Source: Xiphydria camelus (taxonomy: Eukaryota; Arthropoda; Insecta; Hymenoptera; Xiphydriidae). From it: a DNA stretch of 64,000 bases. The DNA lies in the NCBI GenBank assembly GCA_963678675.1, contig OY783197.1:1150400-1214399 (forward strand), in the 5' to 3' direction. Within the stretch, counting starts at the first letter, position 1. The number at the start of each line of letters is the position of its first letter. The notes below the pieces were generated by a model. That model searched no databases. It had not been told where the DNA came from and saw nothing but the letters and a program-made list of their open reading frames with translations. The translations under genes were made by a program, and so were the position numbers. Shown in pieces: positions 57,827 through 64,000 of this stretch.

Positions 57827-59464
57827 AGATAAAAAATTGGGGCGTTTTCCGGAAGTATTATACATTCGCTCTCAGATATTTCAACGCGCTGTAATCGCGC
57901 GCGCGTGCAACGATTGCATCGACGCGACGGAAGCGTGAAATGAATTATGCAGAGCGAGCCGCATATTTTTCTCGCAGTCAGATACACACCGCGTTGCCAC
58001 TCTTGACCCAAATACGCGCAGTATCGCCTCCCCCGTTCTATACATGCCTACATGTGTCTCGCGGAGTGGCGCATGGATCTACCTGCAACTTGCGGAGCTG
58101 CGTAAGACGTGGGGCGCGCGCAGGCCGTGCCTCGCCGTGTTATTAAAGTAGTAAATTTCATCCTTGCCGAGATATGGATTAGACACCCGCGTATGTGCCC
58201 ACCGGGCAGAAAGCCCGGCTGGTACGACTGGGAAATGGGGTGGCTCTCCATTGTCCCGAAGAGCGTCATTTCCACCCGCGCGGAAGGCGGAATTTATCTG
58301 ATTTTCGGGGGCCGGTGTCATAAAGTTGAATAATTACGATTCGAATTGATAATGTCTTTGGAGCCGAACGAATCGAGGCGCAATCGATACCTATCGTGAA
58401 GTTGAATTTAATAATTTTTCACGGTGATTGGTAGCGAAATAAGCACGAAAATACGCTTGAAGAAAGAATATATTCCTCGTGCATCGAATCGTTACGAATT
58501 CATCTGATATCCGTAGTTGTCCTGAGAATCTCTCGACTACGATACCAGTTCTAGCAGACTTCTCCGATTGCCCAAAAGTTCTCCGACAATTCCAATTTTT
58601 CCAAAACTCCCGGATCGCTAATTGCGCCAAAATTCAGTTCGTTAATGCGAATACATCCCCATAAAATATAATAATCGAAAGGACGTCAGAAGTGACTTCA
58701 GAAATTCCTTCAGCCCTCGAAGACGCGTATTTCAGCGAGACGCAAAAATTTGTAATATAATCATGATAATCGCGAATCATGAGAACCATCGAGCCCGGAA
58801 GTCGCGGTAAAATTTGCAATCCCGTAAACCGTAGAAACCGGTCGATCATCCCGCCCGAGCTCGCTCCCTCGAAACGGAGGGGTGATTCCGTACCGAACGT
58901 AAATGTGTCACCCCCCGTCCGCCCCCGATCCGAATTTCCGCCCGAAAGAACCCGCTTAATCCCGTATCTCTCTGGCCGTCGGAAGTCGAACGCCCTCGAG
59001 ATATTCTCTCTCGCAGAAATGCGAAAGTCGATGCTGCGTAAATCCGCGCGGGTCGCGGCGCATTAAAAGTCTCCCCAACGGACAAATTGACTCGAATGGC
59101 AAAACGGCCGACTCCGAGGAACGAGATATTGGCCGCGGGCCAGTGTATTAACGGGCTACGTCCATTTCCGTACTAGCCGAAAGTCTCAGCGGCTCGGAAC
59201 TGCGTATGTCCTCGGTACAGTTCGATTCTCGGGTAGCCGAGACGTTCTTATTTGCATTTCGCCAAGTCTTTGTGTATGCATTCGCGCCGCCAGACGGCTC
59301 CGAGCTCGAAAGGCGAGAGTAACGTAAACCTTCGAGAAGTGGAACTTCGAACGGCGAAGCCTCGCTAGGGCATGTTTATACGCTGTGTAACTTCTATCGA
59401 TGAAAGGGGGGTTGTTGTACGACGTAATAAAGTGCGATATAATCCGCCGAGCGGAATTATATAT
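57827..59464. other. CpG-rich unique DNA
   Basis: No repeat family or exon with paired splice sites was recognised. 58440-58640 holds short TCCGACAATTCC and TTTTTCCAAAACTCCC motifs that recall 30280-30320 (CCGACAGTTTCC, TTTTTCC), possibly a degenerate low-complexity repeat. Confidence 0.35.
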
Positions 59465-59736
59465 GTACATAGTTTGTATGTGTAATCCATATATATAGAT
59501 TTGGATTTGTTAACTTTACATATGATTTCAATGTAAACTATATATGTATTACACATGAATTGTACAAAAATTAAAATAATTGAAATAACCAAAGTGGAAA
59601 AGATGTATATGAATCATATGTATTTAATGTGTAGAACATATATACTCGTAAATTTGGGCCTATTTATTACAATTTACATGTAGTTTATTTCAAATATTTT
59701 AATTTGTGTATGATCAAATTTATTATTGTTTATTTA

Positions 59737-59955
59737 CAGGGTGTTCACGTCCAGGCTCCGAGATTGTATGGAGTCTATTTAAAAATTGCCGCGCATACAC
59801 ACATGAATGAACTAGCGGTTCGGTTATTCTTCTCTATTACCATTGCGGTCATCAGGTAATTAAAGACCAAACTGCATAGATCACTATCGGTTCGCGTATG
59901 CGATAAACTCGAAAAAGGCTCCACCCATTCTCGGAGCCTGGGCATAAACACCTTG
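59737..59955. mobile_element. CAGGGTGTT palindromic-end element (219 bp)
   Basis: It opens CAGGGTGTTCACGTCCAGGC and continues TCCGAGA. It closes TCTCGGAGCCTGGGCATAAA followed by CACCTTG, an inverted repeat of about 30 bp. The interior is unique and lies within a family B host. Confidence 0.72.
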
Positions 59956-59979
59956 TGAAACACATACATATGTGACTAT

Positions 59980-60112
59980 AATAATTATGAAAGTGGTCTG
60001 TCAAAATTTAAAAAAAAATTAATTTATCAGTTATTTCACACCACATTAATAATGTGAAATAACTGATACTCATTTCTTTTTAATTTTGACTTAGGCCACT
60101 TTCATAATTATG
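59980..60112. mobile_element. Hairpin element with ATAATTATGAAAGTGG ends (about 133 bp)
   Basis: ATAATTATGAAAGTGGTCTG and TGTCAAAATTTAAAAAAAAA pair with TTTTTAATTTTGACTTAGGC and CCACTTTCATAATTAT. The centre has ATCAGTTATTTCACA and TGTGAAATAACTGAT. The arms leave a loop of about 20 bases. Confidence 0.75.
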
Positions 60113-60181
60113 GGCACATATGGTTTATATTGAAATGATATATAAATCAAATAAGCCCTTTATATTTATATATTCTATATA

Positions 60182-60340
60182 CACTGTACAAAATTCTGCG
60201 GTGTGGACCTACTCGTATATATAGACCACTTTTGGTATTGAATAACAATGGCATAAGACTGAACGATACCAGATGTGCTGTAAATACATAGATCCACACC
60301 GGTGAAATGGTGTTAAAAATTAACACCACCTTTTGCTGTG
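60182..60340. mobile_element. TA-flanked element, family M, copy 2
   Basis: It reads CACTGTACAAAATTCTGCGG, then TGGCATAAGACTGAACGATA and GATCCACACCGGTGAAATGG, ending CACCTTTTGCTGTG, with TA on both flanks. It follows copy 1 almost base for base over most of its length. Confidence 0.78.
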
Positions 60341-60341
60341 T

Positions 60342-61914
60342 ATAAAATGTATATAATATAATCCCCCCACATAGTTACTCTTATTTCGATGCACTTAATG
60401 CTCAAGCATTTGTACGGACATTAATTATACACGGATACACGACGAAATAACCACGTCCGTACAGCCGCGTATAACCGTTGGCAAGTATATCTAAGACGGT
60501 GGCGACGGCGCGAGTCTCTCGGAGGACGGCGCTCGACTCGCAACGAGAGAGTAGATAGCACCGGTGCGCGGCAACTCCCGGGGGACTCGCTGGACCGTTA
60601 TCCGTTAATTGGATACTCTCTCTCTTGCATAATCGTCTCCGTACCCCGTTCCAGTACCTACGCCTTCAACTCCCTGCAAGATACTCCGCGTATAAACGAA
60701 TATTCCCACGTGAATCTATTGTACTATATTTCAACGTGCCTTTTTTTGAGATCTCCTGGAATCGATCCGAATCGATGTTAATCGCGCGTCATTGAAGGAA
60801 CGTCACGCTCTTATAATCGATTGGGACTCGGGAAACGATGCCCGAATATAATGTAGCTCGGCCTGTGCTGTGCACGACGTATTTCTACTATACGCGCGGT
60901 ATACAGAGAAACGCGACACCATTAATGTGGGAATGACCGATCGGCTCTCGATTCTGTTCTATTTTCGCGTAAAGGGAAGTGTAATGATGTCGAGGAGCGC
61001 GTAAGAAAAAGCAGAAGTGGCGCTGAAAGTCGGGCCAACACATGTAGATGCATTTATGTGAAAACGATACGTGAGTATTTTTTTTTACGGGACTATGATA
61101 TACTGCATCTTTGTAAAGAGGTTCCATCAGAATCAACAGAACGATTTTGTACAATTTCGCAGAATCCTAATACTCGTGTTTATCGATTTACCAAATTTTA
61201 TCAAAATCGCCATGTTAATTCTACTATCAACAGAACTTTCTCCTTAAGTCACAACAAAATGTTGATACGAGATACAAATACAGCAGAAAAAGTTGCTCGT
61301 TTGGTTCGAGCATTTTCCAAACTAATTAATTTTTATACGCGAATTTTCGAAAGAAAAATTATTGTTACATTTCCTCGTGACAAATAAAAATAGAGAAGAA
61401 GATGTAATCAAGATCCTCTCAGAATTAATAATACAGTTTTCCACACGTCTAATCATTTTGCTTCTTATTAACGAAGATCAAATGCTACGTCGAGAGCAAG
61501 AGCGTCGCAACGACGAAACGCCCTCGTTCGCCGCTCGCGAAATGGTCCAACAGACGACAAACACCCGAAGGTATGCCACGTACGGAATGGGATTCGACGG
61601 GGCGTCTATATTCCGCGTGCGTTCCGCGCCCTCCACCATCCGCAGCGATAACGTTTGGAAACGTCTTCCCTCGGAATTCGTCTCCTCGCTTCTCGTTTCA
61701 ACGGATTCGACGTTCGCAGTCCGATGGGGGCCACGCGCGCGTGAAAGACGTGAAAGCTCTCACTGAATTTCACATTTTCTCCGTAGAATATCGTACGGAA
61801 TAATACTGTCTCTTTGCGATGCTCTCGTCAATCGCAAAACATAGAATTTCTCAGAGTTTCGCGTAGGACACAAATATGTAAAAATAGAATGAACACCCCA
61901 GTGTTGCAAGTTTA
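60342..61914. other. Unique DNA without a supported gene
   Basis: 60460-60640 is GC-rich with GAGAGAG and TCTCTCTCTC runs. The 109-codon frame at 61058-61387 lies in AT-rich DNA without splice support. I call nothing here. Confidence 0.35.
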
Positions 61915-62062
61915 GCTTTGAACGCGATTAACTCGAAACGCGACAGAGATACGTGAAAAACCAACGAGAGCTTTTTCGTAGGAAAAATACATAGGAACAT
62001 TTTTCGTTTATACTTTTTTTTTCGATACCTCTGATCGTTTCCGAGATAATCGCCCTTGAACT
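61915..62062 (-). repeat. GATTATCTCG family (O), copy 6, reverse
   Basis: It opens GCTTTGAACGCGATTAACTC and closes TTTCCGAGATAATCGCCCTT, in the same orientation as the 49420 copy. The core has GAGCTTTTTCGTAGG and GGAACATTTTTCG. Confidence 0.75.
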
Positions 62063-62739
62063 CGCACTCTTCGATCAGAGCTTCTACCCCACTTAATTTT
62101 CCAAGGAGAAGGAAAACTCCGCTATCCACGAATCGAGCGATCGTTAAATTTAGACGGTGTCGACGCGAGACGAATCGATATAGGGGTCTCGCCTAGCCTC
62201 CTATCCCGCGCACGGCGGTATTCGCGAAGAAATATACGGAACCCCTCGCGATTGCTTTTATTGCGTCTTGTACCGGGTCGTCCGACCGTTCGTGCGCTAC
62301 GGAAACGAGGCGCAGAGGGTCGAGGGGGGCGTGCCGCGAGCAATCGACGTTCTCGGTCTCCGTGTGTCGTTTCGGCTTCCCGGAGAATTTCAAGTGTCGG
62401 CGAAAAATCCCTAAATGTATTTTTTAAGGAGTGAAGCCGAACCGACGGGCTTTCACCTCATCGGGAAAGCACTCTTCCCGAATCGCTGGTAACCTGCCAC
62501 TTCTGATTTACACCCTTCGATCCTCGTGCTTCGCTCGATTCCCATTCATCGACGGACGATTATCCTTTATCGCCTGTATTTTTTACGGAGAGGTGACCTC
62601 GTGACCCGCATTCTGATATATTCGTACGTTCAAATTTCGAGGGGACTCCGAATTTGGAAATTTTTTTAACTACCGCGCGCAACTTCAACTCGAATCAAAT
62701 TGGAATGAACCGCGTAGATAAGGAGAGAAATTTCAATCA

Positions 62740-62885
62740 CCGTTATCTCATTGTTTATGAACTTTTGGCCTACATTGATATAAGACATTGTTAAAGATAA
62801 AAATGTAACCTTCGAAAAAGTATTACACAAATATGAGCCAAAACTCATAGATAATGAGATAGTACCGATTGGACTTTCTAATAGA
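62740..62885. mobile_element. GAGGCTAAAC family (L), core only
   Basis: The core TTATCTCATTGTTTATGAAC, TTTTGGCCTACATTG and GAGCCAAAACTCATAGATAA match the central hairpin of the family. The GAGGCTAAAC tips are missing on both sides. Confidence 0.6.
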
Positions 62886-62974
62886 TACGTATTTAATTGC
62901 TACAACTTGACACATTTAATTCGCTATATGCGACTATTTTTGCGCGATTGGACCAATTAAATATTCTTTTGGTA

Positions 62975-63182
62975 CACCGAAAAAGCAGTTTATAGTTAAC
63001 AAACGTACACACACGAGAATTACAGCGAAAGAAATACGTCATTAATTATCGCTATTTTTTTATTCGAATGTGAATATAAGCTTTCCAATAATTAATAAAC
63101 ATTCGCTTGGCCCAATAAAATATTTCTTTCGTCACAATCAAATTATACAATTATTAACTATGAATAAACTGCTCCCTCAATA
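62975..63182. mobile_element. TA-type element, family C, copy 7
   Basis: After TA it opens CACCGAAAAAGCAGTTTATA and ends ATGAATAAACTGCTCCCTCA before TATA. The internal AATAAACATTCGCTTGGCC matches the other copies. Confidence 0.68.
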
Positions 63183-63890
63183 TACAACTGATATTTACCG
63201 GTAGTGATTATTCCTATAGGTCCTCGCCCCAAATAAAAACGAATTAAATACAATTTCCTTAACTCAAATAGATCCATCATTGTTTCGACTAATTCTTAAA
63301 CCAACGAAACTTTTCCACCGAGTTTTGTTCTACGAAAAGCAACAGACGTGGACTTATTTGCGGATAGGTAGCGCGCTGATTCCCACTGAGAATTTTAAAC
63401 GAATCCTCGCCTCCTTAAACATTGACCATGTCCACGAAACCCCCCGGGATGTGATCCACGTGGCCGTAACAAAGGACCCAACCCAAGGAGAAGTCCGCGA
63501 TCCGCTCGACCGACCACGGGTCGATTTAATTTTGATAAATTGCTCCTCAATTAATACGAACGCGTATACAGTCTGCCGCGGGTATAGCGCCGATAAGACG
63601 ATTAAACAGCGGCTCACGAATGGCGATTGCCCCGCACTTACGCGGGGATGGTACACGGGAGAGGTCGACGAAATTGGCGTCCACGTCGCGTCGCGTTCCG
63701 ATCGATCCGCAGGACGCGCCGATGTTCGACCATTCCGCGCGACCTCCCCGATTATACGGGGACCACGGCGACGACCGTGTAGCGACGGACGTCCCGGCTT
63801 TTTTTTCGTACCCCCGCGCCTATCGAGAACGGTGTGTTCGATCTCACCACCCCCGCCTTAGCCTATCATGGTTTCTCGAGGTCAGAGAAA

Positions 63891-64000
63891 CCCAGGCGGA
63901 AAAGTTTCATATATTTTGCACAGAGGAAAAGAATTAGTTGGATCTACTAATATAATGTATGAATTGTATATTGTTTTCACATTAATCATATGAGAAATAT
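63891..64000 (+). mobile_element. CCCAGGCGG family (B) left end with a family D fragment inside
   Basis: It reads CCCAGGCGGAAAAGTTTCAT and ATATTTTG, then CACAGAGGAAAAGAATTAG and TTGGATCTACTAA (family D end). It continues with TATAATGTATGAATTG and TTCACATTAATCATATGAG, which is family B interior. It is cut by the window edge. Confidence 0.68.

Larger units (their letters stand above)
59465..60175. mobile_element. Divergent family B host broken by nested elements
   Basis: Its pieces GTAATCCATATATATAGATT, CATATGATTTCAATGTAAAC and, after the inserts, GGGCACATATGGTTTATATT follow the family's palindromic CATATG pattern. The CCCAGGCGG tips are lost. The elements at 59737 and 59980 lie inside it. Confidence 0.5.
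62063..63890. other. Unique DNA between the listed elements
   Basis: Outside 62740-62885 and 62975-63182 this is CpG-rich (62130-62400, 63440-63890) or AT-rich unique sequence. A 193-codon open frame (63280-63861, plus) has no recognised domain and a Pro/Arg-rich end; its antisense is also partly open. I treat it as chance. Confidence 0.4.

Noticed and set aside
63280..63861. 193-codon plus-strand open frame near the right edge
   Set aside because: No domain, ends in Pro/Arg-rich composition, and part of the opposite strand is also open.
1..64000. CRISPR array, bacterial operon, integrated virus or retrotransposon with coding capacity
   Set aside because: No regularly spaced identical repeats with spacers, no ribosome binding sites or operon layout, and no reverse transcriptase, integrase or capsid motifs in any frame I read.

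Overview
This window reads as eukaryotic nuclear DNA, most likely from an insect and possibly a hymenopteran such as an ant. The reasons are very long non-coding stretches, alternating AT-rich and CpG-rich segments, many microsatellites, and a dense load of short DNA transposons flanked by TA or TTAA, including a mariner end. No bacterial or organellar gene organisation is visible. The species assignment is inference.

Only two exons can be defended, both on the minus strand and in compatible phase: a 62-bp exon at 30375-30436 and a 228-bp exon at 17376-17603, separated by a 12.8-kb intron. Together they encode a charged, low-complexity segment (an acidic GYDEDVDEH stretch, then a Gly/Arg/Ser-rich part with SSSDEED) that I cannot assign to a family. 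If the model is right, much of the window is intron of one large minus-strand gene, with upstream exons above 30436 and downstream exons below 17376. Almost all other open frames lie in CpG-rich non-coding DNA or in repeats.

The rest is a transposon record. By eye I recognise more than twenty repeat families, mostly non-autonomous palindromic elements of 150-850 bp. Many unrelated interiors share the tip CACTGAG...CTCAGTG next to TA, which suggests one Tc1/mariner-like transposase moved them all. Other groups are: TTAA-flanked piggyBac-like elements (119, 5441-5913, 31185-31430); a CCCAGGCGG...CCGCCTGGG family rich in CATATG motifs (about ten copies); a 150-bp family with GATTATCTCGAAACG ends (six copies); fold-backs beginning CAGGGTGT (3134, 18431, 48172, 59737); and a 1.7-kb double palindrome at 11734-13463 that split an older tandem array.

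Region by region: 1-10 kb holds piggyBac-like elements, a long hairpin and a near-perfect 263-bp palindrome. 10-15 kb holds abutting elements, the giant palindrome and an AT-rich fold-back. 15-31 kb holds the two exons, a three-level nested insertion at 20.8-21.6 kb and an 830-bp multi-hairpin fold-back. 31-45 kb is CpG-rich DNA with microsatellites and scattered elements. 45-64 kb holds tandem duplications and two more nested clusters (54.3-55.1 and 59.5-60.3 kb). Nested insertions give a relative order of transposition. All repeat boundaries and identities were judged by eye.
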